Source: Blastocatellia bacterium (lineage in GTDB: Bacteria; Acidobacteriota; Blastocatellia; Chloracidobacteriales; Chloracidobacteriaceae). From it: 64,000 nucleotides of DNA. Numbering within the stretch: the stretch's first letter is position 1; each line of letters opens with the position of its first letter. The stretch lies in the NCBI GenBank assembly GCA_019695185.1, contig JAIBAN010000039.1, forward strand, positions 1-64,000, written 5' to 3'. This document shows positions 47,101-56,268 of this stretch, in pieces. Made by a program: the position numbers and the translations under genes. Under the pieces are notes generated by a model. The model ran no database searches. It was not told the DNA's origin and was given only the letters and a program-made list of their open reading frames with translations.

Positions 47101-49598
47101 GGCTCTGCCTCGGTGATCAGGATGATATCTTTCAGGCGGGCCACACAGGCGCTCAATAAACGGAGTTCCCGGTTTTTACGGTCATGTTCCAGGGCAATCC
47201 GCACCACATTCACGGTTCGGTTGATGAGTTCAATGTCCTGGATTGAAGGTGATTTTGGCTCCCGGTAATAAAGGGCAAAGGTGGCCAGCACCTCTTGCTG
47301 CAAATCCAGAATGGGAAGGGACCAACAGGCTGCCAAACCAAATTGATTGGCCAAGTCACGAAAATCAGTCCACAAAGGGTCGGTTTGGATGTCAGTCACA
47401 AACACAGGTTCTTTTCGATGCACAGCCGTCCCACAGGAACCAGCCTGCGGCCCCACGGTTATGCCGTCTATCGCCTGCACGTAAGCTTGAGGAAGATGAG
47501 GCCCCGCCCCATGCCGTAAATGGTTTCTGTCTTTTTCATCCACCAGCAGAATGGAACTAATGCAATGGGGAATCAGGTCCTCCACCCCGAGTGTGATTTT
47601 CACCAACAATTCCGACAACGGCAACCCTTCCGAAATGGCCTCCAAAATGGAATTTTCCCAAATCTGCAAGCGTTCCCTCAGTTTCCGCTCTGTGATGTCG
47701 CGGGTCACGCTCAAAATCGACGTGATGACATTTTCAGCATCCCGCAACGGAGTGGAATAGCTTTCCACCCAGCGTTCGGTTCCTTTGAGGGTAGTGATTC
47801 GATATTGCAATTGGCCAGGTTTCCCCTCAATCGAGTCCAGATGTAATTGCTGAAAAGCCGCCCGGTCCAGGGGATGAACCAGATCAAAAACCGAATTTCC
47901 TCGCAAACTGGCTGAGGGGTCAGCCTCCAACAACTTGAACCCAGCCGGATTCATTTCCAGCAAAGTACCATCCAACGAGACCACTTTGACACACTCCGGC
48001 TCGTTTTCAAAAATGGCCCGCAGCCACAAATTTCTTTGCCGCAATTCGGCGGTCCGCCCTGTGATTTGCCTTTCCAACGCCACATTCAGTTCATGCAGCC
48101 GTTGCCGGTCCTGTCGTTCCTGAGCCACATCACGGAACACCAAAACCGTTCCCAAAATGGTCTGGCCGGGCCCCTGAATCGGTGCCAGACTGTAGGAAAT
48201 GGGCCAGGTCGAGCCGGTTTTGGTGACCAGCAAGGGAGCTTCATGGGTTTTGGCGATTTTCGCAGCGGGTACCCTATCCGCCAGCAGGGTCAGGGGCTGA
48301 AGGGTGGTTTCATCCACCAAAACCACAACCGTTTCAAATTTTTGCCCGATTGCTTCAGCCGGAGTCCAGTCAGTCAGCCGGGCAGCCACCTGGTTGAATT
48401 GGGTAATCTTGCCTTGAATGTCAAAAGTGACCACGGCCTCCGCAATGGACTGCAAGGTAGCCGCCAGACTGAGTTCACTCTGGGTGAGACTGGCGTTGGC
48501 CTGAGCCAGTTTTTTCGTTCGCTGGGTTACTTTCGCTGTCAGTACCCGTTCCCGTTGTTCAATATTCTGAAGAAAAGCCAGCCCAGCCAATGTAACCCCA
48601 AATCCAACAACCAGGAGGAAAATGGGCCAGACCGCACTGTGACGGGAGACAAAAGCAGGTCCCGGAGAAACCACCGCCAGCCATTTCCGGTTCCCCACCG
48701 GGAGGTGATAGGTCAAAGCATAAAACGAAGCTTCTTGAGGTGGAGAGGAAACCTGATTGCTTTGAGTTGCAGCCGGATAGGCAGCCAGCCATTTCCCTTG
48801 ACTGGACTCATCAAACAGATTTAATTCCAGACCGGCCTGTTCAAATGGATGGAGACTGTTTTTGATCAAAAGAGACGGTTCCGTGACGGCCAGGCAAAAT
48901 CCCAAAAGGGCTTGGTGGGATGGTTGTTCCTGATTACCGGATAGGTCAGTTTGGAAAACCGGAACCACAAAGACCAATCCCTTTTTTTGGGAAGCCGCCG
49001 GCAAGAGCGGGACCACCCCACTGATGATCGTAAAATCCCCTTTTTTAGCCTCTTCCAGCAGTCCCTTACCGGTCGAATCAAACCCGAAATCCAGCCCCAG
49101 CAATTCCTGGCTGTAGGTGGCAGGTTCAACAAATTGCAACGGGAAATATTCAGCTCTGGTTCCCGCCACAATCGGCTTGCCCGTGGCGTCGGGTTCCCTG
49201 ATCCGGTAACCTGGAAAACCGTCAGCCTGCATCTTCTGCTCATGAATGCTTCGTTCTGCTTTCAGAACCAACGGGTGCCATTCCAATCGCTGAAAACCGG
49301 TATTTTCTTCCAGCAGGTGTTGAGCCAGGCGGTGGAACTGTTTTTCATTCCAGCCGCCGGTGACTTCCGGAAAGGCCGCCAGCGTCTGCAGGTCGGCTTG
49401 GGTCAGTCGAATATCCTCCCGCAGAAACAGGACCTGCTCTTCACTCTGTCGGTGTAATTCCTTTTGAAATGACCAGCGGGCCAGATATTGGGCCAGAGTG
49501 AAAACCGTCACCGAGAAAATGACACCCCAAAACCCAACCCAGACCTGTCGTCGAAGCGGACGATCAAACAATGGATTTTGAGTGGAGGGTTTCATCAT
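44148..49598 (-). CDS. large CHASE-PAS-GAF hybrid histidine kinase
   Basis: About 1816 residues from the chosen ATG (49646 is possible; neither has a clear ribosome-binding site). Order: TM near 20, a CHASE-type periplasmic domain (about 50-310), TM at about 325-345, PAS (about 380-490), PAS (535-655), GAF (665-815, LLVDEKDRNHLRHGAG), a LOV-like PAS (820-940), two or three more PAS, a second LOV-like PAS (1315-1435), DHp (GVAHDFNNLLMVISGY, His near 1460), HATPase and a C-terminal receiver with VTDVVMPVMSG. It integrates outside and inside signals. The two LOV-like PAS have GRNPRFLQG and GKSPRILQG: the photoactive Cys of LOV is Pro in both. Confidence 0.9.
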   Translation of the reverse strand: MMKPSTQNPLFDRPLRRQVWVGFWGVIFSVTVFTLAQYLARWSFQKELHRQSEEQVLFLREDIRLTQADLQTLAAFPEVTGGWNEKQFHRLAQHLLEENTGFQRLEWHPLVLKAERSIHEQKMQADGFPGYRIREPDATGKPIVAGTRAEYFPLQFVEPATYSQELLGLDFGFDSTGKGLLEEAKKGDFTIISGVVPLLPAASQKKGLVFVVPVFQTDLSGNQEQPSHQALLGFCLAVTEPSLLIKNSLHPFEQAGLELNLFDESSQGKWLAAYPAATQSNQVSSPPQEASFYALTYHLPVGNRKWLAVVSPGPAFVSRHSAVWPIFLLVVGFGVTLAGLAFLQNIEQRERVLTAKVTQRTKKLAQANASLTQSELSLAATLQSIAEAVVTFDIQGKITQFNQVAARLTDWTPAEAIGQKFETVVVLVDETTLQPLTLLADRVPAAKIAKTHEAPLLVTKTGSTWPISYSLAPIQGPGQTILGTVLVFRDVAQERQDRQRLHELNVALERQITGRTAELRQRNLWLRAIFENEPECVKVVSLDGTLLEMNPAGFKLLEADPSASLRGNSVFDLVHPLDRAAFQQLHLDSIEGKPGQLQYRITTLKGTERWVESYSTPLRDAENVITSILSVTRDITERKLRERLQIWENSILEAISEGLPLSELLVKITLGVEDLIPHCISSILLVDEKDRNHLRHGAGPHLPQAYVQAIDGITVGPQAGSCGTAVHRKEPVFVTDIQTDPLWTDFRDLANQFGLAACWSLPILDLQQEVLATFALYYREPKSPSIQDIELINRTVNVVRIALEHDRKNRELRLLSACVARLKDIILITEAEPFEEPGPRILFVNDAFERITGYSRAEALGRNPRFLQGPKTQRQELDRIRAAVLNQQPVSCELINYKKTGEEFWVEMDIVPLADTQGHVTHLVSIERDITERKGQEEALRQREAMLQIASKIGKLGAWSVEPPWGEVEWSEQIRTIFDLNPGSKPTVDEFLVFFGSDGARLKSTLENCYRLGTPIEEESQICTLQGRLAWVRIIAEAVKDEKGEIIKVHGALQDITDRKEAETTLAASEARFHELAESMPMFVWTTTPEGKVDFINHVFSEYTGVSQAEPDLIIWSNLAHPDDLPHIRDLCIPWAKSGKHSEMEVRIRSGGNGTYRWFQIQMQPIFDPNDKLVKCYATGIDIHNTKRLEEEATALANRLQATLESIADGFFTLDRDWRFTYVNSKAETLTQIPRKEMLGQSKWELFPESPDSESFDLYHQAMKTGEPVSFERFYEPLGKWFGVDVYPSPDGLTTFFRDITQERQNREQLRLLEAAVTRLNDIVMITEAEPVSEPGPKILFVNDAFEKITGYSREEVLGKSPRILQGPKTQREELDRVRQALKTWQPVRAQLMNYKKSGEEFWIELDIVPLADAKGWFTHWVAIERDITERKNLEAQLFQSQKMEAIGQLAAGVAHDFNNLLMVISGYSDTLLQKLPPNDLKRKMVANIRDAGQRAANLTRQLLAFSRKQALSPQVLDLNQVVGNVEKLLRRLIGEDVLLVTVLQPNLQHIKVDPGQIEQVIINLAVNARDAMPRGGMLTIETENLEIKPENRLRPLVGKPGAYVSLTLSDTGIGMPPEVKAHIFEPFFTTKEPGKGTGLGLATVFGIVQQSGGQIEVWSEVGEGTRFTLLFPAIVENKPIEPSSKISTPVGKETILVVEDEPTVREIIKISLEEHGYQVLEAQNGQEALTLLVASPHPIDLLVTDVVMPVMSGRELVEQLPPAHKHLKVLFMSGYTDDAVVRHGIREASSYFLQKPFAPEELAGKVREILDVQEK

Positions 49599-49833
49599 GA
49601 GAAAATCCAAGTTTGAGATAAGGGAAGTCCCGTGGCGGCCTGCCATCGGAAACAGTTTATAACCAAAGACAGAGAGAACTATGGAGCGGTGTCGGCTGAA
49701 AACTCAGCGAGAGGTAAGAGGGTTGATGCTACTCTGACAATGAATAAAAATCCAGTTCAGGCTCTTTTTTTCAGCATCCCTGGCATTTTAGGCGGCTTGC
49801 TTTCCTGGCTGAAAACTCCAGCCCTCGCACCAG

Positions 49834-51771
49834 TCAGGCAGTTGCACCAGGCTCATCCAACACCCGCCGGATGGTTTTGACCAAATAGCTCATGGAAAAG
49901 GGCTTTTCCAGGTAGGTAATCTGGCTGGCCAGTGGGTGGCTCTTATCGTCCGGTTCCAGATACCCGCTCATCAGAAACACTTTCATATGCGGGTATATGC
50001 GGAAAAGCTGTTCCGCCAGCTCCAGACCGTTAATACCGGGCATGACCCGGTCTGTCAAAACCAGGTCGAGGTCTGGTTTTTCGCGTTCCACCAGGAGAAG
50101 GGCCTCGTTGCCGCTGGCCGCTTCATAAACGGTGAATCCCTGGTTGCGCAACGTTTCCGCTGTCATTTCCCGGACTGTGTTTTCATCCTCAACCAACAAA
50201 ATGATTTCCCGACAGGCGGGTATTTCTTCACTTTCGTGACTGGTGGGAAGAGTCTCAAAATGATTCAACTGGGCCTCCGCTGAACCGGGCAGATAAACTG
50301 TAAAGGTGGTGCCTTGACCGATGACGCTGCGTACCGCAACAAAGCCATTATACATCTCGACGATTTGGAGAACGGTGGAAAGGCCAAGTCCGGTTCCTTT
50401 TTCCGGCCCTTTGGTGGTAAAAAACGGTTGAAACATTTTTTTGATGGTTTCGGGGTCCAGTCCCACACCGGTATCCTGAACCGAGATACAGACATAATCC
50501 CCAGGGGCAAACGAACCAAACGTATGTTCCGGTGGCTGATTGAGATGCCTGGCGGCGGTCTGGACCTGGAGCGAACCGCCCTCAGGCATGGCATCGCGGG
50601 CATTGACCACCAGATTCATGACGATTTGCTGCATTTGGATGGGGTTGGATTTGATGTTCCGGGTGGGAATCTCGTGTTGAATGGTGAGGAGGATATCCTC
50701 TCCAATCAGCCGGGTCAGCAGCGGCTCCAGATCATTGATCAATGATGCAATGGAAAAAACCTCGGTTTTGTTTTCATCCTTGCGGCTGAAAATCAAGAGC
50801 TGGCGAGTCAGTTCGGAAGCACGGCTGACGACTTTTTTGATGGCTTCCACTTTGAGATGAGGAGACGTGCCAGTTCCCAGTTCCCGTAACAGCATATCGC
50901 AATACCCGCGCATTACGGTGAGCAGGTTATTATAATCATGGGCCACACTACCGGAAAAACGACCCAGAATTTCCATTTTCTGGACTTGTAAAAACCGATT
51001 TTGCTGGGCTTGCCGTTCGGACACATCCCGCATCACCACTGAAAAAAATGATCGCTCCCCGGTTTGGTGGATTGTTACTTTGGCCTCAATCGGAAAGGCC
51101 TCGCCATTGGCTCGGAAAGCAATCAGTTCGTTGGCCGGCCATCCAAAATGTTGCCGGGCATTATCATTCCGAGTGAACTCCGCAGCCCGTTTCAGGGAAA
51201 GCCCCTGCAAAGCAAAAGGCAGAAACCGTTCCAGCGACTGGCCCCTGACGCCTGCTGCCGAGCAAAGAAACATGTCCTCGGCAGCCTGGTTGAACCACAC
51301 CACCCGTTGCCGGTCATCCAAGACCACAACCGCATCCATGGTGGCATTCATGGTTTTTTCAAGAACGTCAGCCGCACGGCTCAATTGGCGGTTTTCCATT
51401 TCCAAGCGGTGGTTTTGCTGAATGCGCTGGACCAGAAACGGAAGGGCTTCAAAGGGAAAGCCGGCGGCTGTCCACACCAGGTCAGACCCAGCCTCATACA
51501 GGAGTTTTCCCGATTCCGGATTCCGGTCATGGGCAAATACCATGAGGCAGGTTTGGGGGTGTTTTTTCCGAATGCGGGTCAAAGCCTCCAAAAAGACCTG
51601 AGCCACTTCCTCCACTTCACATAAGACCATATCAACTGGGATTTCCTGAAAAGCCCTGGTCAACTGTTCCAAGGACATTTCCACAACCTGTGCCACAGGC
51701 AGGTATTTTCCAATCACCCGTTGGGCCGATGCAAAGGACATTGCTGAAAGACCGCTCAAAACAACCTTCAT
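49834..51771 (-). CDS. hybrid histidine kinase, pseudo-receiver-PAS-REC
   Basis: The protein has 645 residues, starting at the ATG with AGAGGTGTGG upstream; longer frames run to 52017 but with poorer sites. Residues 1-130 resemble a receiver fold (KVVLSGLSAMSFASAQRV, VDMVLCEVEEVAQVFL) without a clear phospho-Asp. A PAS domain follows at about 145-265 (MDAVVVLDDRQRVVWFNQAA), then DHp (GSVAHDYNNLLTVMRGY), HATPase (NPIQMQQIVMNLVVNARDAM) and a C-terminal receiver (LDLVLTDRVMPGINGLELAE). It has no TM, so it is a cytosolic sensor. It resembles the larger kinase next door in its catalytic part, and both may come from one ancestral gene. Confidence 0.88.
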   Translation of the reverse strand: MKVVLSGLSAMSFASAQRVIGKYLPVAQVVEMSLEQLTRAFQEIPVDMVLCEVEEVAQVFLEALTRIRKKHPQTCLMVFAHDRNPESGKLLYEAGSDLVWTAAGFPFEALPFLVQRIQQNHRLEMENRQLSRAADVLEKTMNATMDAVVVLDDRQRVVWFNQAAEDMFLCSAAGVRGQSLERFLPFALQGLSLKRAAEFTRNDNARQHFGWPANELIAFRANGEAFPIEAKVTIHQTGERSFFSVVMRDVSERQAQQNRFLQVQKMEILGRFSGSVAHDYNNLLTVMRGYCDMLLRELGTGTSPHLKVEAIKKVVSRASELTRQLLIFSRKDENKTEVFSIASLINDLEPLLTRLIGEDILLTIQHEIPTRNIKSNPIQMQQIVMNLVVNARDAMPEGGSLQVQTAARHLNQPPEHTFGSFAPGDYVCISVQDTGVGLDPETIKKMFQPFFTTKGPEKGTGLGLSTVLQIVEMYNGFVAVRSVIGQGTTFTVYLPGSAEAQLNHFETLPTSHESEEIPACREIILLVEDENTVREMTAETLRNQGFTVYEAASGNEALLLVEREKPDLDLVLTDRVMPGINGLELAEQLFRIYPHMKVFLMSGYLEPDDKSHPLASQITYLEKPFSMSYLVKTIRRVLDEPGATA

Positions 51772-51979
51772 GCCACACCTCTGGCAAGGAAAATGAACAT
51801 TGGTCAAGGGATTGATGGCAAGAGGTTGTTTCATGGCTGTTTCCCGCGAGTTGGCAACTGGGTTGCCGCGCCTTGTTGCTCTGCACCATCGCATCACCTT
51901 GTAAAGGCAGTGACAGCACGGAAAACTAAACAACCGGAAACAAATCCCCCTGCACCAAATCTTTGAGTGGTATCCAGCC

Positions 51980-52032
51980 ACCCCAGCCAAGGCCCCCCCT
52001 TGGCTGGGGTCTGGCAACTCCGTTGCCAGACC
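51980..52032. repeat. tandem hairpin element (REP-like)
   Basis: Stem 1 pairs ACCCCAGCCAAGG with CCTTGGCTGGGGT (13 bp, 5-nt loop, 51980-52010). Stem 2 pairs GGTCTGGCAA with TTGCCAGACC (10 bp, 5-nt loop, 52008-52032). The two overlap by about 3 nt, so they compete in RNA. It sits between divergent genes, so it is not a terminator for either; REP-type repeats of this kind are widespread. Confidence 0.85.
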
Positions 52033-52294
52033 GTCTCACACCCAATGTTCCGCTCTTTTCGATTGCAACAGACGGGCTGTTGCGCTTTTCTTACAACAAG
52101 GAAAAAAACACCTTGTCAAGGCCGATGATTGATTCTTGTTTTTAGGTCCGCCCTGTGGCTGAAAGTCTGAAATCTAGAATTCAGATTGGATTTTCAGACA
52201 ACGCGAACTGTTGGATTCAGGGAAAAAACCGGTCCGGCCAAGATAACCTATTGCAAAACAATGCCCAAACGGGTGCCTGGAGTTTATCCAAGTC

Positions 52295-52310
52295 CGGCAC
52301 ATCATTTGCC
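52295..52310 (+). promoter_or_regulatory. candidate sigma-54 promoter
   Basis: CGGCACATCATTTGCC matches the -24/-12 consensus TGGCAC-N5-TTGCW, with GG and GC exactly 10 nt apart. The inferred start near 52320 is about 40 nt before the kinase start codon. The operon it would drive ends in a sigma-54 activator gene, which suggests autoregulation. Mismatches are C for T at the first position and C for W at the last. Confidence 0.6.
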
Positions 52311-52360
52311 CCCGGTTATGCTATTCAAATCCCAAACCAAACCATTTGTGAGGTCCTTGA

Positions 52361-53449
52361 GTGCCACAGAATCAATTCACTGAAAATATGGTCAATTTGG
52401 TTCCCCCGGCGTGGGATGGGCAATCTTTGTTGTTGCAGCACGTCAGCGGCGCTCTGGCTGTCTGCTCACTGGAGGGGGATTTACTTGGGGCAACCAATGC
52501 GGCCCGCGCCTTACTCGGTCGATTTCAGATGGATACCCAGGCACCGGTTTTTTCCTTGCCTCCCGCCTTGTGGCAGGAACTGTCGCTGACCCCCTTGGGC
52601 GAATCCCTCCAATGGCGACCTGCCGGAGTTGAAAAAGGTCCCAAGCTGGGCTGCACCCGCTATCGACTGGGTGACCGGCACCTGTTGCTGGTTATGCGGG
52701 AGCTTTCCGACCAACACGCAGACCTTTCCAAAAGACTGCATGAGCAGCGGTTGGAAGTGACCGGGCGGTTGGTGGCAGCCATTGCCCACGACCTCCGGAC
52801 CCCGCTTGCCAGCATCATTTACAATACTGATTTCGTCATTTCCCGACATGACCAATTGAGCCGGGACTTGGTTTTGGATAGTTTGGCAGAGGTCAAAATT
52901 GCCTGCCAGCGCATGAAGCGTTCCATTGACGGATTTCTCGATTTTGCCCGTTTGGGAGTACCACATACCAGTAATGTTTCCCTGCGCGAGGTCTGTGACC
53001 GGGTCATGAGCCTGTTGCGCCCAACCTTCCGCGACGGAGGTCATTCCCTGTCCGTGTCCCTGCCTGAGGAAGCCGCCTGGGTCCAAGCCAATCCCATCAC
53101 CCTGGAGCAGATTCTGGTCAATCTGGTTCTGAATGCCATTGAATCCGCCCCCCGGCGGGTCCAGGTTGTGATTCATAGTAAACTGGCTCCGGAACGGACT
53201 GGCCCGCAGGGGCAACCGATGATAGGAATCTTTGTCCAGGATAATGGCGATGGCATCGTTGAGGAAATCCGAGGAAAGATTTTTGAACCCTTTTTCAGTT
53301 CCAAGGCCAACGCCATCGGGCTGGGATTGACTATGGCCCGAGAAGCAGTGGCCGAATTGGGGGGGCTGATGTCCTGTGAATCCACTCCCGGCAAAGGAAC
53401 TCAAATGGCGCTTTACCTGATTGCAGGAGCCGCCGCCTCTGATGAATGA
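52361..53449 (+). CDS. cytosolic histidine kinase (HK-A of the operon)
   Basis: The 362-residue protein starts at GTG with GAGG upstream (an ATG lies nine codons on). Residues 20-110 are a short PAS-like sensor, with no TM. The DHp box is AIAHDLRTPLASIIYN (His near 146), the N box QILVNLVLNAIESA, then VQDNGDGI and a G2 box GLGLTMARE. It lacks its own receiver; the response regulator is encoded next, 35 nt downstream. It is the first gene of the apparent sigma-54-controlled operon. Confidence 0.9.
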   Translation: MPQNQFTENMVNLVPPAWDGQSLLLQHVSGALAVCSLEGDLLGATNAARALLGRFQMDTQAPVFSLPPALWQELSLTPLGESLQWRPAGVEKGPKLGCTRYRLGDRHLLLVMRELSDQHADLSKRLHEQRLEVTGRLVAAIAHDLRTPLASIIYNTDFVISRHDQLSRDLVLDSLAEVKIACQRMKRSIDGFLDFARLGVPHTSNVSLREVCDRVMSLLRPTFRDGGHSLSVSLPEEAAWVQANPITLEQILVNLVLNAIESAPRRVQVVIHSKLAPERTGPQGQPMIGIFVQDNGDGIVEEIRGKIFEPFFSSKANAIGLGLTMAREAVAELGGLMSCESTPGKGTQMALYLIAGAAASDE

Positions 53450-53484
53450 TGGGCAGCCCTACAAAACCAAAAAGGAGTGGGTGT

Positions 53485-54621
53485 GTGACTTCAATACTTG
53501 TGGTGGAAGATGACCTTCAATTTCGAACCGCCCTTGTCCGGGACCTCAATGTCCAAGGCTACCAGGTTTCGGTCGCCCAATCAGTTGAGGAAGCGGTTCA
53601 TTTACTGGCCGGACCGGCACCTGACATTTTATTGACCGATTTGCGGATGGGGGAACGCGATGGGATTGATTTATTGGAACAGTTGTGCCGCCTGGCACCC
53701 AACACCAGAGCCATTTTGATGAGCGCCTTTGCAACCGCCAAAGACCATCAGCGGGCAACCGAACTGGGGGCGGTGCGGGTTTTATGCAAACCGTTTTCCT
53801 CGGCGGAACTGACCCAGGCACTGGAACAGGCGATTGATTGCGGCACAGGATTCCGGGGCAGCATCCATGGATTGTCTTTGATTGACATGTTGCAGATGTT
53901 TCACTTTGGCAGACGGTCCATCACGTTGGTGATTGGAGGGGCGGCACCCGGCTCCATCCATTTTCAGGGTGGGGAAGTCATTCATGCCCAGTGCGGGCCG
54001 AAACAGGGCGAAGAAGCCTTGCAGATATTGCTCAACACGCCTTCCGGCTCGGTTCAAACCTCGACCTTTCAACCGGTTCCCCAAACCATCCATCGTCCCT
54101 TTGACTCCCTGTTGCTTGATGTTTTGCGGGTGATTGATGAAGAAGGCACCTGGGATTCGGACGAATTTTCAGCTCAACCCGTTCAAACGAATGGAAATTC
54201 GGCGGGTCCGGGGCCTGTTCCGCCAGCGACCGGCACCAACCTGAACGAATTTATTTCCGAAAAATGGAAACTGGTCTGTCAGGCGATTGGAAAAACCACC
54301 GAAAACATGCTGGTCGTGGCGTTTACCACCAACCACCCCGAACCTCTGATTATTCAGGGGGAGATTCCTTCCGAATCCCTGCGTGAATCGCTGTTTGGGT
54401 TACTGGAACCGATTGCGGCCTTATGCCCGGATTCTCCCATTGGGGTCGTTGAGTATGTTAGCGGCAACCTGGGCCTGGGTATGCTGTGGGAGGTCAACCA
54501 GGGGTTTATCATCCTGCTGTCGGAAAACACCCCAACCCCCAGTGCCACGGTGTGGTTTCGCCAACACCTGGCTACGATGGCCCGGATTTTCCTTCCCTCC
54601 AACGGGAATTCCACCAGTTGA
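53485..54621 (+). CDS. response regulator with DUF4388 and roadblock-like domains
   Basis: The 378-residue protein starts at GTG with AAAGGAG 7 nt upstream; an earlier ATG overlapping the kinase stop would add 13 residues. The receiver (ILVVEDDLQF, LLTDLRMGERDG, MSAF, LCKPF) has its phospho-Asp at 52. A DUF4388 domain follows at about 120-220 (GSIHGLSLIDMLQMFHFGRR, then GGEVIHAQCG). The C-terminal part (about 255-375) looks roadblock/LC7-like (LVVAFTTNHPEPLIIQ, SPIGVVEYVSGNLGLGMLWE). No DNA-binding domain is present, so its output is probably protein-protein, perhaps GTPase-linked. Confidence 0.85.
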   Translation: MTSILVVEDDLQFRTALVRDLNVQGYQVSVAQSVEEAVHLLAGPAPDILLTDLRMGERDGIDLLEQLCRLAPNTRAILMSAFATAKDHQRATELGAVRVLCKPFSSAELTQALEQAIDCGTGFRGSIHGLSLIDMLQMFHFGRRSITLVIGGAAPGSIHFQGGEVIHAQCGPKQGEEALQILLNTPSGSVQTSTFQPVPQTIHRPFDSLLLDVLRVIDEEGTWDSDEFSAQPVQTNGNSAGPGPVPPATGTNLNEFISEKWKLVCQAIGKTTENMLVVAFTTNHPEPLIIQGEIPSESLRESLFGLLEPIAALCPDSPIGVVEYVSGNLGLGMLWEVNQGFIILLSENTPTPSATVWFRQHLATMARIFLPSNGNSTS

Positions 54622-54681
54622 ACCCAACCGAACGGCAACCACATTCCGTGGCAAGCTTGATGTTGAAAGAAGGGCACCAAG

Positions 54682-56157
54682 GTGCAAGCACAGTACAACA
54701 CAGGAAATGCAAACTGGCTGGCTGGAATCCTGATGGGTCTGGGTGACCGAATCGTGGTCCTCGACCAGTCCGGTACAGTGCTCTTTTCCAACCGGGAGGC
54801 GGCAGCCGTTTTTCCGGAACTCCAGGCCGGAGTCAACCTGATTTCCCTGTGGCAGCCGAATCCCCTGGATGAAATCCAGTCATTGCTGGCAGGCATTCAA
54901 TCCGTTCGGACAGGATCGACCGACCAGATTGAAATTGAATTGTGCCATCGCGCCCAATCCCAACAGGTTTGGTTCGAAGCCCGGATCAGCCGGTTTGAAC
55001 CAGGTGAAACCGGTTTTGTCCTGCTGGTGTTGCGTGAGATCACCACCCGGAAACGACAGGATATTCAACAACTGTCCTTTCGCCAGAATGTCCAGAAAGT
55101 GGCTACCGAATGGTATCGGACTTTTGATTCGATCCTGATGCCCATATTTATTGTGGACGCGGCAGGACACCTCGTCAGGCTGAATCAGTCTGCCCTGCAA
55201 CTCTTCCCTTTTTCCCGTTTCCAGGATGCCATTGGACACCCCTTTACCACCATTGCGACCGCCGAAAATTCAACCCAACTGGACCAGCTTTTTCGGCAAA
55301 CCCTGGTTGGAGCCGGTCCCCAAAAACAGAAAATTACCAACCCCTTGCAAAACAAGATCTGGGAGGTCACAACCTCACTTTGTGACAACCGCGAGACCGA
55401 AGACACGTGTGTCATTTTCGTGTTCCATGATGTCACCCAACTTGTGCATTTGCAGGAATCACTTCAGGAAAATCAGCATTTGGCCGCTCTGGGACGGGTA
55501 ATTTCCGGACTGGCACATCAGGTGCGCAACCCGTTGTTTGCCATTTCCGCCACGCTGGATGCCTTTGAGGCCAGATTTGGCCGCCAGGAGGATGCCCGGC
55601 GGTATGTCAACGTTCTGCATGAAGAAATCAACCGGGTCAATCAACTCATGCATGAACTGGTCGAGTTTGGCAGTCCCATCAAGCTCTCCCTGGTGGAAAG
55701 TCAGTTGGGCTCGGTGGTGGACAAAGCCATGATTGATTGCCAGCCGATTGCAACCGCGATTGGTGTCATTTTGGAAAAGAAAGTCATGGGGGTCCTTCCC
55801 AAAGTCCTGATTGATCCGGACAAATTCACTGAGGTCTTTTGCAATCTGCTGGATAACGCCCTCCAATACTCGACCCCGCAGGGCCATGTCGTGGTTGAAC
55901 TTTCCCAGGTTTCATCCCAAGCACAGACCTTTGTTCACTGTCGGGTCTGTGATTCGGGTCCAGGATTTCCCGCAGAAGACCTGGATCGTGTTTTTGATCC
56001 GTTTTATACTCGCCGCTTTGGTAAAATTGGCCTCGGCTTGGCTTCGGTCCACCGGGTGGTGACGGCTCATGGAGGCAGGATTTCAGCCGCTAACGCCCCA
56101 AACCAAGGCGGGGTTATATCAATTTGGTTGCCGGTCCCACCAAGCAACCCGAATTGA
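54682..56157 (+). CDS. double-PAS histidine kinase (HK-B of the operon)
   Basis: 491 residues from a GTG with GAAGGG upstream; an ATG lies 17 codons on. Two PAS domains (about 20-130, RIVVLDQSGTVLFSNREAA; and 150-265, IFIVDAAGHLVRLNQSALQ) precede a DHp with ISGLAHQVRNPLFAI, then the N box FCNLLDNALQYS and G boxes (DSGPGFP, GLGLASV). Its sequence closely follows the NtrB-type kinase pattern, and the NtrC-type activator encoded next is its likely partner. Cytosolic. Confidence 0.9.
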   Translation: MQAQYNTGNANWLAGILMGLGDRIVVLDQSGTVLFSNREAAAVFPELQAGVNLISLWQPNPLDEIQSLLAGIQSVRTGSTDQIEIELCHRAQSQQVWFEARISRFEPGETGFVLLVLREITTRKRQDIQQLSFRQNVQKVATEWYRTFDSILMPIFIVDAAGHLVRLNQSALQLFPFSRFQDAIGHPFTTIATAENSTQLDQLFRQTLVGAGPQKQKITNPLQNKIWEVTTSLCDNRETEDTCVIFVFHDVTQLVHLQESLQENQHLAALGRVISGLAHQVRNPLFAISATLDAFEARFGRQEDARRYVNVLHEEINRVNQLMHELVEFGSPIKLSLVESQLGSVVDKAMIDCQPIATAIGVILEKKVMGVLPKVLIDPDKFTEVFCNLLDNALQYSTPQGHVVVELSQVSSQAQTFVHCRVCDSGPGFPAEDLDRVFDPFYTRRFGKIGLGLASVHRVVTAHGGRISAANAPNQGGVISIWLPVPPSNPN

Positions 56158-56268
56158 GGGATTTGGAAATTCTGCCTGCCTGGAACAATTCAGCTTTGCA
56201 AAGCCTGAAACGAAACCCGAACGCAACAACTCAATCTTCGATGTTTCCACGAACAAGGAGGCTCGGCC

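Larger units (their letters stand above)
51772..52360. other. 589-bp divergent regulatory region
   Basis: No gene is supported. It separates the minus-strand hybrid kinase from the plus-strand kinase operon. It contains the hairpins at 51980-52032, an ACAAGG...CCTTGT hairpin near 52096-52117 and the sigma-54 candidate at 52295-52310. Confidence 0.6.
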
